Part shown: positions 34,601 to 43,653 of the stretch, piece after piece
Layout of the letters: every line of letters starts with the position of its first letter
How positions within the stretch are numbered: position 1 is the first letter of the stretch
Source: Salegentibacter sp. 24
Lineage (GTDB): Bacteria > Bacteroidota > Bacteroidia > Flavobacteriales > Flavobacteriaceae
Length of the DNA: 64,000 nucleotides
Assembly (NCBI RefSeq): GCF_004362395.1
Contig: NZ_SNWE01000012.1
Location: 1-64,000 of the forward strand
Reading direction: 5' to 3'
The notes under the pieces: model-generated
The model's database searches: none
Told to the model about the DNA's origin: nothing
What the model saw: the letters and a program-made list of their open reading frames with translations, nothing else
Translations under genes and position numbers: made by a program

Positions 34601-34608
34601 TAATTTTG
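34601..34608 (+). promoter_or_regulatory. -7 promoter box of the hemA operon
   Basis: TAATTTTG fits TAnnTTTG, 23 bases before the hemA ATG at 34632; TTTG at 34583-34586 is a possible but closely spaced -33 element. Confidence 0.55.
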
Positions 34609-34631
34609 TCCTGAATACCCTAAATCGGTAC

Positions 34632-35888
34632 ATGGAAGATTATCACATCACAAGCGGAAAACATTTTTACACCATAGGTCTTAGTTATAAAAAGGCTGAT
34701 GCAGAGATAAGAGGACACTTTAGTTTAGATGAGGAAGCCAAGAATGGCTTGCTTCAGCAGGCTAAGATTGAAGGTATTGAAGCTATTCTAGTGACTTCTA
34801 CCTGCAACCGCACCGAAATATACGGATTCGCACAACATCCTTTTCAACTTATTAAATTACTTTGTGAGCACACCCATGGCACCGTGGAAGAATTTGAAAA
34901 AGTGGCATATGTTCATAAAAATAAACAGGCAATTTCTCATATGTTTAGGGTTGGAACTGGTTTAGACAGCCAAATTCTTGGCGACTTTGAAATTATAAGT
35001 CAACTAAAGCTTGCTTTTATCCGTTCTAAAAAATTCGGCCTGGGTAATTCATTTTTCGAGCGATTGGTCAATGCAGTGATACAGGCAAGTAAGCGTATTA
35101 AGAATGAAACCGAAATTTCTACAGGCGCTACTTCCGTCTCCTTTGCTTCAGTTCAATATATTTTGAATAATGTTTCAGATGTATCTAATAAAAATATTTT
35201 ACTTTTTGGAACTGGTAAAATTGGAAGAAACACCTGCGAAAATCTAATAAAACACACACAAAATCAACATATAACCCTTATTAACCGCACCAAGAATAAA
35301 GCCGAAAAAATCGCAGGAAAATTTAATCTTATCGTTAAAGATTATGCCGATTTACAGGCTGAAATAAGAAATACTGATATACTTATTGTCGCAACAGGTG
35401 CACAAAACCCTACTATTTCAAAAGAATTAATTTATTCCAATAAAAATTTGTTGGTTTTAGATCTCTCAATACCCAAGAATGTTTCAGAAGATGTAGCCCA
35501 TCTGCAGAATGTAGAATTAATTCACCTAGATCAGCTCTCAAAAATTACCGACGAAAATTTGGAACGCAGAAAGCAATATATTCCTGAAGCCGAAGCGATA
35601 ATTAAAGAAGTTGAAACCGAATTTAATAAATGGCTGGAGACTCGCAAATTTGCGCCCACTATAAAAGCTTTAAAGAAAAAGCTTAGGAGCATGAAAGATG
35701 CAGAACTGGATTTCCAACGTAGAAAAATATCTGATTTCAACGATGAGCAGGCAGAAATTGTGAGCGATAGGATTATTCAGAAAATAATGAAACACTTTGC
35801 CAATCATTTAAAAGGAGATTCCACAACTACGGATGAAAGCCTGGAATTGATCCAGAAAGTATTTCAGCTTGAAGAACAGGCAAAATGA
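34632..35888 (+). CDS. hemA: Glutamyl-tRNA reductase
   Basis: A 418-residue enzyme making glutamate-1-semialdehyde from Glu-tRNA, the first step of C5 heme synthesis. The catalytic cysteine is Cys58 in TSTCNRTEIYG; GTGLDSQILGDFEI and the NADPH site LLFGTGKIGRNTCENL follow, and a helical dimerisation domain fills about 310-418. It is first in a rightward heme operon and overlaps hemC by 4 bases (ATGA). Confidence 0.96.
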   Translation: MEDYHITSGKHFYTIGLSYKKADAEIRGHFSLDEEAKNGLLQQAKIEGIEAILVTSTCNRTEIYGFAQHPFQLIKLLCEHTHGTVEEFEKVAYVHKNKQAISHMFRVGTGLDSQILGDFEIISQLKLAFIRSKKFGLGNSFFERLVNAVIQASKRIKNETEISTGATSVSFASVQYILNNVSDVSNKNILLFGTGKIGRNTCENLIKHTQNQHITLINRTKNKAEKIAGKFNLIVKDYADLQAEIRNTDILIVATGAQNPTISKELIYSNKNLLVLDLSIPKNVSEDVAHLQNVELIHLDQLSKITDENLERRKQYIPEAEAIIKEVETEFNKWLETRKFAPTIKALKKKLRSMKDAELDFQRRKISDFNDEQAEIVSDRIIQKIMKHFANHLKGDSTTTDESLELIQKVFQLEEQAK

Positions 35889-36799
35889 ACAAAGAAATTC
35901 GTATTGGCACCAGAGATAGTGAACTCGCTCTCTGGCAGGCAAAAACAGTCCAGAACGCACTGGAAAAATCCGGGCATAAAACCGAATTAGTTCCCGTTAA
36001 ATCTACCGGTGACCTTAATCTAGATCAACCACTTTACGAAATGGGCATTACTGGGATTTTTACTAAAACCCTGGATGTAGCAATGATTAAAGGCAAAATT
36101 GATATTGCGGTACATTCTATGAAAGACGTGCCCACGGCACTTCCAAAAGGAATTGTGGAAGCTGCTGTATTAAAACGTGCCAATACTAAAGATATTCTAA
36201 TTCATAAAGATCTTGATTTCCTTGAAGGCAATGGAACTATTGCTACCGGGAGTTTGCGTCGCAAAGCGCAGTGGCTTAATAAATACCCTACCCATAAAGT
36301 GGTGGATTTACGCGGAAATGTAAACACCCGAATGAAAAAATTAAAAGATAACGACTGGAATGGAGCAATTTTCGCCGCTGCCGGATTGGAACGTATCGCA
36401 TTGAAACCCGATAATTTTATAGATCTTAACTGGATGATACCCGCACCGGCCCAGGGCGCAATGCTGGTAGTAGCAATGCAGGAAGACGAATTTACTCGAA
36501 AGGCTTTAGCGCTATTAAATCATAAAGAATCTGAAATTTCCGTACATATTGAACGGGAATTTTTAAAGGTTTTAGAAGGCGGCTGTACCGCACCAATTGG
36601 AGCTTTGGCTACAGTGGATAAAGATCTCGTATACTTTAAAGGTGCACTTTTTAGTTTAGATGGGAAAGAAAAAATTGGCGTTGAAAAAACAGTTTCTATA
36701 AATGAAGTTGAGAATTTTGGAAGACGCTGTGCTGAAGAAATCCTCCAACAAGGCGGCGCAAAATTGATGCAGGAAATTAAGGCGGAAATCAATATATAA
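35885..36799 (+). CDS. hemC: Porphobilinogen deaminase (hydroxymethylbilane synthase)
   Basis: A 304-residue enzyme joining four porphobilinogens. It starts EIRIGTRDSELALWQA, has VHSMKDVPTALP with the active-site Asp, arginines in TGSLRRKAQW and DLRGNVNTR, and the dipyrromethane cofactor cysteine in LEGGCTAPIGA. The length is normal. It overlaps hemA by 4 bases and precedes hemD by 28 bases. Confidence 0.96.
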   Translation: MNKEIRIGTRDSELALWQAKTVQNALEKSGHKTELVPVKSTGDLNLDQPLYEMGITGIFTKTLDVAMIKGKIDIAVHSMKDVPTALPKGIVEAAVLKRANTKDILIHKDLDFLEGNGTIATGSLRRKAQWLNKYPTHKVVDLRGNVNTRMKKLKDNDWNGAIFAAAGLERIALKPDNFIDLNWMIPAPAQGAMLVVAMQEDEFTRKALALLNHKESEISVHIEREFLKVLEGGCTAPIGALATVDKDLVYFKGALFSLDGKEKIGVEKTVSINEVENFGRRCAEEILQQGGAKLMQEIKAEINI

Positions 36800-36827
36800 G
36801 GCTGATTTTCATCTAAAAACCTTATGA

Positions 36828-37475
36828 ATGAAAAGTATACTTTCCACTAAAAAACTCAGTAATTCCCAGAAGCAATTGTTTCTGAATTCGGGGTTGAGTT
36901 TGGTGGAATATGATGCGATTACTACTGAAATCCTCGATTTTGAGCTTCCTTCAAAAAAGATAAAAAACGCCATCTTTACCAGTAAAAATTCAGTAAATGC
37001 GGTAGCAGGAAGAGTTCGGATTGAAAATATCTACTGTGTAGGTGAAAAAACCGCAAACTTAGCCAATGAAAGAAGATTTCATATTAAGGAAGTTGCAGAT
37101 TACGGGAAAGATTTAGCCGAAATAATTGTGCAGAAATATTTTGAAGAAAGCTTTATTTTTTTCTGCGGAAATAAAAGAAGAGATGACATTCCCGAAATCT
37201 TACAAAAAAATGAAATTGATTTTAAAGAAATTGAAGTTTATAAAACCACATTAAATTCCAAGTCATTTTCCCAGGAGTTTGACGGAATTTTGTTTTTAAG
37301 TCCCAGTGCGGTACAAAGTTTTACTGCTAAAAATCGATTAAAAGATGCCAGGGTTTTTTGCATAGGCAAAACTACTGCTGCAGAAGCCAAAAAACATACA
37401 AACAATATAATAACCGCTACTAAACCTTCCATGGAAAATGTGATTGTACAGGTGGTAAAATATTTTAAAAAATGA
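36828..37475 (+). CDS. hemD: Uroporphyrinogen-III synthase
   Basis: A 215-residue two-domain protein closing and inverting ring D to give uroporphyrinogen III. HemD is poorly conserved; the evidence is [12 protein letters not shown] in the first domain, [15 protein letters not shown] at the hinge, [14 protein letters not shown] and [14 protein letters not shown] in the second, plus its position between hemC and hemE. It overlaps hemE by 4 bases. It is slightly shorter than the usual 240-260 residues. Confidence 0.88.
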   Translation: MKSILSTKKLSNSQKQLFLNSGLSLVEYDAITTEILDFELPSKKIKNAIFTSKNSVNAVAGRVRIENIYCVGEKTANLANERRFHIKEVADYGKDLAEIIVQKYFEESFIFFCGNKRRDDIPEILQKNEIDFKEIEVYKTTLNSKSFSQEFDGILFLSPSAVQSFTAKNRLKDARVFCIGKTTAAEAKKHTNNIITATKPSMENVIVQVVKYFKK

Positions 37476-38500
37476 TAAAAAACGATCTATTTCTTAAAGC
37501 TTTAAAGGGTGAAACGGTAGAACGCCCACCGGTTTGGATGATGCGCCAGGCAGGCCGATACCTTCCTGATTTTATGAAGCTTAAGGAAAAATACGATTTT
37601 TTCACACGTTGCCGGACTCCAGAATTAGCTACAGAAATTACCGTGATGCCAATCCACCAGATAGGTACTGATGCGGCTATTCTTTTTAGCGATATTCTTG
37701 TAATTCCTCAAGCGATGAATATTGAAGTGGAGATGAAACCCGGTGTCGGACCCTGGTTGCCTAGTCCTATCCGCACAACAAAAGACGTGAACAACGTGAT
37801 AGTTCCTGATATAAATGAAACTCTTGGGTATGTAATGGATGCCATTAAATTAACCAAACAGGAACTGAATAACGAAGTTCCATTAATTGGTTTTGCCGGC
37901 TCACCGTGGACAATTTTATGTTACGCAGTACAAGGTCAGGGCTCCAAAAATTTTGACAAGGCTAAGAAATTTTGTTTTACAAATCCAGTCGCGGCGCACC
38001 AATTATTGCAAAAAATAACTGATACCACCATTGCTTACCTAAAAGCTAAAGTGGTTGCCGGTGTAGATGCTGTACAAATTTTCGATTCATGGGGCGGAAT
38101 GCTAAGTCCAGAAGATTATCAGGAATTTTCCTGGAAATATATTCAACAGATTATTGATGCTTTAAAAGATGAAATTCCGGTAATTGCCTTTGGAAAAGGA
38201 TGTTGGTTTGCGCTTCACGAAATGGCAAATTCCGGCGCTTCGGCTTTGGGAGTAGACTGGACTTTGAGTGCCCGAAATGCACGATATTTAAGTGGTGGAA
38301 GAATTACCCTGCAAGGTAATTTTGATCCGGCAAGGTTATATTCGCCACCAGCCGAAATAAAGAAAATGGTAACCAAAATGATCAATGAATTTGGAAAAGA
38401 TCAGTATATAGTAAATCTTGGGCACGGAATTCTACCTGATATTCCGGTAGAAAACGCCAAAGCTTTTGTGGATGCGGTAAAGGAATATAAAGCCAGATAA
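37472..38500 (+). CDS. hemE: Uroporphyrinogen decarboxylase
   Basis: A 342-residue cofactor-free decarboxylase giving coproporphyrinogen III. Signatures: [14 protein letters not shown] at 19-32 with the substrate-binding arginines, the catalytic Asp in [22 protein letters not shown], and the C-terminal [20 protein letters not shown]. Its stop overlaps the start of the next small gene by one base. Confidence 0.96.
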   Translation: MIKNDLFLKALKGETVERPPVWMMRQAGRYLPDFMKLKEKYDFFTRCRTPELATEITVMPIHQIGTDAAILFSDILVIPQAMNIEVEMKPGVGPWLPSPIRTTKDVNNVIVPDINETLGYVMDAIKLTKQELNNEVPLIGFAGSPWTILCYAVQGQGSKNFDKAKKFCFTNPVAAHQLLQKITDTTIAYLKAKVVAGVDAVQIFDSWGGMLSPEDYQEFSWKYIQQIIDALKDEIPVIAFGKGCWFALHEMANSGASALGVDWTLSARNARYLSGGRITLQGNFDPARLYSPPAEIKKMVTKMINEFGKDQYIVNLGHGILPDIPVENAKAFVDAVKEYKAR

Positions 38501-38985
38501 TGGCCGTTATTGCATGGATTAAAAATATGAATTTTCAGGAGCTATTTTCAGTTTCCAAAGCTTTTATAAGAAAACCGCAATATATTCTCACAACCTACCG
38601 GGCAACGACCCAAACAATTAAAATTTGTGATGAGCTCTATGCAGAAAAACATCACAACAACGGAAAAGAAAATGCCTTTAGGCATGCGCTTTGGAATTAT
38701 TTGATTTGCAAACAATGTTATTCTATTTCAGGTTCTTTACAAGTCGTTAGAGATTGGAGCGATCACATTACTAGTTTACACGAAAAGCTTTCGCCCAATC
38801 GAAAATTGGCAAAAGCAATGGATTTACATAACAACCGAATAGGGCAGCATATTTTCAGGATTGAAGAAAATTCAACCGAAGGAATTATAATTCTGCTTCA
38901 GCAAAAAATGGAGCAGGCAGTAAAAATTTCTGAAGAAAAATCCTTAGTTAACATTCAAAATGAACTCGTTTATATTGAAGATTAA
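38500..38985 (+). CDS. Unknown 161-residue protein inside the heme operon
   Basis: Overlaps the hemE stop and ends two bases before hemF, so it is a true operon member. The protein is cytosolic and helical, with a motif ENAFRHALWNYLI (about 60-72) and DLHNNRIGQHIF (about 107-118); the histidine/Arg/Asn pattern resembles the DUF6973 family, often annotated hypothetical in flavobacteria. A role in heme synthesis is inferred from position only; conserved His/Asn residues suggest a metal- or nucleotide-binding helical enzyme. Confidence 0.75.
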   Translation: MAVIAWIKNMNFQELFSVSKAFIRKPQYILTTYRATTQTIKICDELYAEKHHNNGKENAFRHALWNYLICKQCYSISGSLQVVRDWSDHITSLHEKLSPNRKLAKAMDLHNNRIGQHIFRIEENSTEGIIILLQQKMEQAVKISEEKSLVNIQNELVYIED

Positions 38986-38987
38986 AA

Positions 38988-39890
38988 ATGAGAGAGCAAT
39001 TTTATAAATACATTGAAAATTTACAGGATAAAATCTGTAAAAAACTCGAAGAGGTTGACGGAACTGCTAGATTTAAGCAAGATCTATGGGAACGTGAAGA
39101 AGGGGGTGGCGGCAGAACCCGGGTTATAGAAAATGGAACTGTTTTTGAAAAAGGTGGAGTAAACATTTCGAGGGTACACGGCCCTCTTGCCCCGGCAATG
39201 CAAAAATATTTTAAAGTCGGCGATGTAGATTTTTTCGCTTGTGGACTTAGTTTAGTTATACACCCTAAAAATCCTATGGTTCCCACGGTTCACGCCAACT
39301 GGCGCTATTTTGAAATGTATGATAAAAACGGAAAAATTTTAGACCAATGGTTTGGTGGAGGCCAGGATCTTACACCTTATTATTTATTTGAAGAAGATGC
39401 GGAGCATTTTCATAAAATTTCAAAAGCAGCCTGCGATAAACATTCCCCTGAATTTTATTCCGAATACAAACAAAAATGCGATGAATATTTTTGGAATTCC
39501 CACCGCAATGAAGCCAGAGGAATAGGTGGATTGTTTTTTGATTATTTAAAAGCTTCCGACCAAAAAAGCATAGAAGAATGGTATAATTTCGTAACCGAAG
39601 TTGGCAATAGTTTTCTTGAAGCTTATGTACCAATTGTAAATAAAAGAAAAAACCTGCATTATTCTGAATTAAATCGAAAATGGCAGGAAATACGCCGTGG
39701 CAGATATGTTGAATTCAATTTGGTACACGATAAGGGCACACTTTTCGGTTTAAAAACCAATGGAAGGATTGAAAGTATTTTAATGAGCCTACCCCCCCAT
39801 GTGCAATGGGTTTACGACCACCATCCAGAATCTGGAAGCGAGGAAGAAAAATTATTAAGGGTTTTAGAAAAGCCACGAAATTGGGTTTAA
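38988..39890 (+). CDS. hemF: Oxygen-dependent coproporphyrinogen III oxidase
   Basis: A 300-residue enzyme converting coproporphyrinogen III to protoporphyrinogen IX with O2. Signatures: REEGGGGRTRVIENG near 35-49, HANWRYFEMYD, FGGGQDLTPYYLFEED, and RRGRYVEFNLVHDKGTLFGL. The length matches the family. The aerobic enzyme, with HemJ nearby, indicates an aerobic heme route. Confidence 0.96.
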   Translation: MREQFYKYIENLQDKICKKLEEVDGTARFKQDLWEREEGGGGRTRVIENGTVFEKGGVNISRVHGPLAPAMQKYFKVGDVDFFACGLSLVIHPKNPMVPTVHANWRYFEMYDKNGKILDQWFGGGQDLTPYYLFEEDAEHFHKISKAACDKHSPEFYSEYKQKCDEYFWNSHRNEARGIGGLFFDYLKASDQKSIEEWYNFVTEVGNSFLEAYVPIVNKRKNLHYSELNRKWQEIRRGRYVEFNLVHDKGTLFGLKTNGRIESILMSLPPHVQWVYDHHPESGSEEEKLLRVLEKPRNWV

Positions 39891-39928
39891 CTTAAAACTG
39901 ATTTTACTAAGAACTGAAAACAGGTATT

Positions 39929-40918
39929 ATGTATCCACTTAGAAGAAATAGAAGATTAAGAACCAGCGAAGCAATGCGTAGCCTGGTGAGGGAAACCACG
40001 ATTACACCAAACGATTTTATAGCACCGCTTTTCGTGGTTGAAGGAAAAAATAAGAAAGAGGAAATTGTTTCTATGCCAAATTATTTTAGGTTTAGCCTGG
40101 ATTTGCTGGAAAAAGAAGTTAAGGAACTTTGGAGCTTAGGCATAAAATCAGTTTTGTTATTTGTAAAAGTTCCTGATAACCTGAAGGATAATGCCGGCAC
40201 CGAAGCTTTAAATAACAACGGACTAATGCAACGTGCAGTTAGAACCGTTAAAAATTCCGTTCCAGAAATGCTAGTGATGACGGATGTTGCCCTGGATCCT
40301 TACTCCGCATACGGGCACGATGGGATTGTTTCAGAAGGGAAGATAATCAACGATGATACTGCAGCAATTTTAGCTGAAATGGGGCTTTCTCACGCTAAAG
40401 CTGGTGCAGATATTCTTGCTCCCAGCGATATGATGGACGGACGTATTTTTGAGATGCGAAGCCTTCTGGAAGACGAAGGTTTTCATGAAACCGGAATTAT
40501 GAGTTACAGTGCCAAATATGCTTCGGCTTTTTACGGCCCGTTTCGGGATGCCTTGGATTCCGCTCCTGTAGATGCAGAAAATATTCCAAAGGATAAAAGA
40601 ACGTATCAGATGGATCCTGCCAACCGGGAAGAAGCGCTTAAAGAAACCTTGATGGATATTGAAGAAGGTGCAGATATCGTGATGGTGAAACCTGGATTAT
40701 GCTATTTGGATATTGTACGCGATCTTAAAAATAAAATAAATATTCCAATTGCAGTTTATCAGGTAAGCGGGGAATATGCTATGATTAAAGCCGCCGCCGA
40801 AAAAGGCTGGTTAGATCATGATGCGGTGGTTTTAGAACAATTAACCGCTATAAAACGTGCCGGGGCTTCAATGATTGCCAGTTATTTTGTAAAAGACGCA
40901 GTAAAATTGATTTCTTAA
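39929..40918 (+). CDS. hemB: Delta-aminolevulinic acid dehydratase (Mg-type porphobilinogen synthase)
   Basis: A 329-residue enzyme condensing two 5-aminolevulinates. Schiff-base lysines are in SYSAKYASAFYGPFRDA and MVKPGLCYLDIV. The metal loop reads DVALDPYSAYGHDG, lacking the three cysteines of zinc-dependent enzymes such as E. coli HemB, so this is the zinc-independent, Mg-activated type. It is the last heme gene of the operon, 38 bases after hemF. Confidence 0.96.
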   Translation: MYPLRRNRRLRTSEAMRSLVRETTITPNDFIAPLFVVEGKNKKEEIVSMPNYFRFSLDLLEKEVKELWSLGIKSVLLFVKVPDNLKDNAGTEALNNNGLMQRAVRTVKNSVPEMLVMTDVALDPYSAYGHDGIVSEGKIINDDTAAILAEMGLSHAKAGADILAPSDMMDGRIFEMRSLLEDEGFHETGIMSYSAKYASAFYGPFRDALDSAPVDAENIPKDKRTYQMDPANREEALKETLMDIEEGADIVMVKPGLCYLDIVRDLKNKINIPIAVYQVSGEYAMIKAAAEKGWLDHDAVVLEQLTAIKRAGASMIASYFVKDAVKLIS

Positions 40919-41049
40919 TTATATAATTTTTGAACCTGATTTTTTACTAATTTTATCTTTTAGCAAAAAAGAGGTTTCAAACTCTTTGAGCGAAATATCT
41001 ATTTACAATTTACTGCTGCCCGGTGATTTTAATATTGGGTAGTTTTTTC

Positions 41050-41397
41050 ATGAAAAACAGGAATTTCTATATTATAACTATATTGCTCGGGCTTATTTTA
41101 AACAGCACCGGTAATAAAATTTTTGCTTTTTCGGCACCGGTTATAGATCTCGATGCCCGAAACTATGATTACCTACAGGCTGAGCAAAATCAGAAGGCAG
41201 TTATACTTTCGCAAATAATTTCTTCAGAACATATCTCGTCAGAAGAAAATTTTAGCAGTTTTCCAGGTTATTTAGTTTCTGCATATTCTTTTCCAAAAGA
41301 ATTTCTGCTATCGAGTGAAAAAACTTCAATTTTCGGCTTCTTAGATCATCGACAATTAATCCTTCAACACATTTATCCTTTCCATTTTTTCTGGTGA
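41050..41397 (+). CDS. Unknown small exported protein
   Basis: A 115-codon frame from the ATG at 41050 (a frame nine codons longer begins at 41023). The N-terminus KNRNFYIITILLGLILNSTGNKIFAF is a probable signal peptide. The rest is polar, ending in HRQLILQHIYPFHFFW, an aromatic C-terminus. No family is recognised. It lies 131 bases after hemB in the same direction. Coding reality is supported mainly by the signal peptide. Confidence 0.5.
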   Translation: MKNRNFYIITILLGLILNSTGNKIFAFSAPVIDLDARNYDYLQAEQNQKAVILSQIISSEHISSEENFSSFPGYLVSAYSFPKEFLLSSEKTSIFGFLDHRQLILQHIYPFHFFW

Positions 41398-41483
41398 CAT
41401 AAGATATTTAATGAGGACCATTTGGTTTTCTTAGTTATTTAGCTTTAAGAGGCAAACAATAATTTTACCTAAATATTTAAAAA

Positions 41484-41954
41484 ATGGATATAGCATCTAC
41501 GCTAATAGGCCTTGGGCTATTGGCTGTGTTTGTATTGCCAATATTATTTCTAATATGGCAACAAAACATTAAAGAAAAAAAAAGACGTAAAAGCCTTAAG
41601 GAATTAAGCATAAAACATAATTTAAATACCGATACCGTAGAAGTTTCAGCTAATTTGCTTTTGGGGTTAGACAGCAAAACAAGAAAGTTGCTGGTTATAG
41701 AGCCTAACAACAATATGCAACACCAGGTACTGGACCTTAGTTTTATAAAAAATGCTAAAGTGAGTTCACATTCTTTTCCGGGTAGTCCTGAGCTTATAAA
41801 AAGAATTAGTCTGGACCTTTCTGAAAACATAAACAATAAAAAACTTACTGAAATAATTTTCTATGATGAAGATGACAACACTGGTAATGCATCAGAAAGG
41901 CTGATTGCAGCCCAAAAATGGAACCGGTTAATTAACGCAAAAATTCCTGCTTAA
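41484..41954 (+). CDS. Unknown membrane-anchored protein
   Basis: A 156-residue protein with one N-terminal membrane helix (about 5-26), a basic stretch KEKKRRKS, then a cytosolic domain with alternating strands (VSANLLLGLDSKTRKLLVIEP, KKLTEIIFYDEDD). No family name can be given. It is followed by a strong terminator and is probably a single transcript. Confidence 0.7.
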   Translation: MDIASTLIGLGLLAVFVLPILFLIWQQNIKEKKRRKSLKELSIKHNLNTDTVEVSANLLLGLDSKTRKLLVIEPNNNMQHQVLDLSFIKNAKVSSHSFPGSPELIKRISLDLSENINNKKLTEIIFYDEDDNTGNASERLIAAQKWNRLINAKIPA

Positions 41955-41973
41955 ACCTTTTAAATTCTGTTAT

Positions 41974-42009
41974 AATTACCCCATCGCTATTCGGTGGGGT
42001 AATTTTTTT
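41974..42009 (+). terminator. Strong rho-independent terminator
   Basis: AATTACCCCA (41974-41983) pairs with TGGGGTAATT (41995-42004), with an 11-base loop and a run of T after it. It ends the transcript of the membrane-anchored protein. Confidence 0.88.
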
Positions 42010-42083
42010 AGGTTTTACCATTACTTTACGACGCATTGTTAGAATTATCTTTAAATTAGTAAATCAAACAACTAAAAACCAAT

Positions 42084-43214
42084 ATGGGATTACTCATTTT
42101 ATATGCTACTCTTTCCATTTTCTTTTCTTTTATGTGTTCTATTTTGGAAGCAGCTTTATTGAGTGTAACTCCTTCCTACATCAAAATAAAAAACAAGGAA
42201 GGAAAGGAATACGCCAAGACACTTGCAAATTTTAAAAAGGATATTGATAAGCCGTTAATAGCAATTTTAACCATAAACACCATTGCACATACTGTTGGTG
42301 CTATTTTGGTAGGTGTACAGGCGGAAAAAATTTACGGCGATGGCGGTAATGCAGTGGGTATTGTTTCAGCGATTATGACCCTGGCTATTTTAGTTCTTTC
42401 TGAAATAATTCCAAAAACGATTGGGGCTACTTACTGGCAATCACTCGGGAATTTTACTGCAAAAAGTCTCAAGATAATGATTTTCCCTTTAAAATATACC
42501 GGTGCCCTTTGGCTTATGATGCTTACTACCAAATTAATAGGAAAATCGGCCCACGTTTCTTCCATGAACAGGGAAGAATTCGCAGCAATTACAGATGCTG
42601 CCGAAGAAGAAGGCGTTTTTGATGAAAGTGAAACTACCGTTATTAAAAACTTACTAGTATTTAGATCGGTAAAAGCAAAAGATGTTATGACTCCTTATTC
42701 GGTGGCAATAATTGAAGATGAAGATACTAGTATCGAAGAATTTCACCGAACCCATAAAAACCTCAAATTTTCCCGAATTCCCGTTTATAAGAATAAGACC
42801 AATAATGTTACCGGTTTTATTTTGAAAGATGATGTACTGGAGGAAATGATAGACGAAAAAGGCCCCGAACCACTCAGTAAGCTAAAAAGGGAAATCTTTA
42901 TGAGCGCTGAAGACACTCCAATTCCAGAACTTTTTGAGAATTTTGTTAAGAAAAGAGGGCATATTTCCATGATTGTAGATGAATATGGGAATACCGTTGG
43001 GTTGGTGACTATGGAAGACATTATAGAAACCTTACTGGGCCTTGAAATTATGGATGAAAGCGACAGCATTGAGGATATGCAAATGCTAGCCCGCCAAAAT
43101 TGGGAAAAACGAGCAAAACGCCTTGGGTTAATTCAAAGAAAAGATAATGAAGCAAACGAGGAGTCACCAAAATCAGATATTTCTGAAAACTCCACTCGGA
43201 ACAGCCAAAATTAG
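42084..43214 (+). CDS. CNNM/DUF21 membrane protein with CBS pair
   Basis: A 376-residue protein of the CorC/HlyC-like "hemolysin" family, now regarded as divalent-cation (Mg2+) exporters. The DUF21 membrane domain with about four helices fills 1-170 (FSFMCSILEAALLS, VLSEIIPKTIGATYW); CBS domains occupy about 190-330 (VMTPYSVAIIE, KRGHISMIVDEYGNTVGLVTMEDIIETLLG). The C-terminal CorC_HlyC domain is missing, giving a short form. Its last 68 bases overlap the next gene. Confidence 0.9.
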   Translation: MGLLILYATLSIFFSFMCSILEAALLSVTPSYIKIKNKEGKEYAKTLANFKKDIDKPLIAILTINTIAHTVGAILVGVQAEKIYGDGGNAVGIVSAIMTLAILVLSEIIPKTIGATYWQSLGNFTAKSLKIMIFPLKYTGALWLMMLTTKLIGKSAHVSSMNREEFAAITDAAEEEGVFDESETTVIKNLLVFRSVKAKDVMTPYSVAIIEDEDTSIEEFHRTHKNLKFSRIPVYKNKTNNVTGFILKDDVLEEMIDEKGPEPLSKLKREIFMSAEDTPIPELFENFVKKRGHISMIVDEYGNTVGLVTMEDIIETLLGLEIMDESDSIEDMQMLARQNWEKRAKRLGLIQRKDNEANEESPKSDISENSTRNSQN

Positions 43215-43641
43215 CGGTAATGAATCTGGGATTTCAGCTATTCAAATTCTGGATGAAGAAATACCATCTTCAAAAGAAATCCCCGATTTTCTTCAATTGG
43301 CTGCAGAACAATTAGAAAGTTATTTTAAAGGGAATCTTGAAAAATTCGATTTAAAGCTAAAACCAGAGGGCACCGATTTTCAGCAGAAGGTATGGAAAGC
43401 AATAAGCGCAATTCCATTTGGAAAAACCTGCAGTTATCTTGAACTTTCAAGAAAACTAGGCGACGAAAAGGCAATACGTGCAGTAGCTTCGGCAAATGGA
43501 AAAAATCCGATTTGGGTGATAATTCCCTGTCATAGGGTAATTGGCAGTGATGGAACTTTAACCGGATATGCCGGTGGAATCCATCGCAAACAATGGCTTT
43601 TAAATCACGAGAATAATATTTCACAACTTTCATTATTTTAA
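43147..43641 (+). CDS. ogt: Methylated-DNA-protein cysteine methyltransferase
   Basis: A 164-residue suicide repair protein removing O6-alkyl groups from guanine. The acceptor cysteine is in IPCHRVIG and the recognition helix follows FQQKVWKAISAIPFGKTCSYLELS. The ATG at 43147 lies 68 bases inside the upstream gene; a shorter non-ATG start near 43183 (before KTPLGTAKI) is possible. Either form is close to Ogt size. Confidence 0.92.
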   Translation: MKQTRSHQNQIFLKTPLGTAKISGNESGISAIQILDEEIPSSKEIPDFLQLAAEQLESYFKGNLEKFDLKLKPEGTDFQQKVWKAISAIPFGKTCSYLELSRKLGDEKAIRAVASANGKNPIWVIIPCHRVIGSDGTLTGYAGGIHRKQWLLNHENNISQLSLF

Positions 43642-43653
43642 AATTCGAGAGAT

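Noticed and set aside
40970-41000. Imperfect hairpin AAAGAGGTTT...AAACTCTTT after hemB
   Set aside because: Has a bulge and lacks a T-run; not a convincing terminator.
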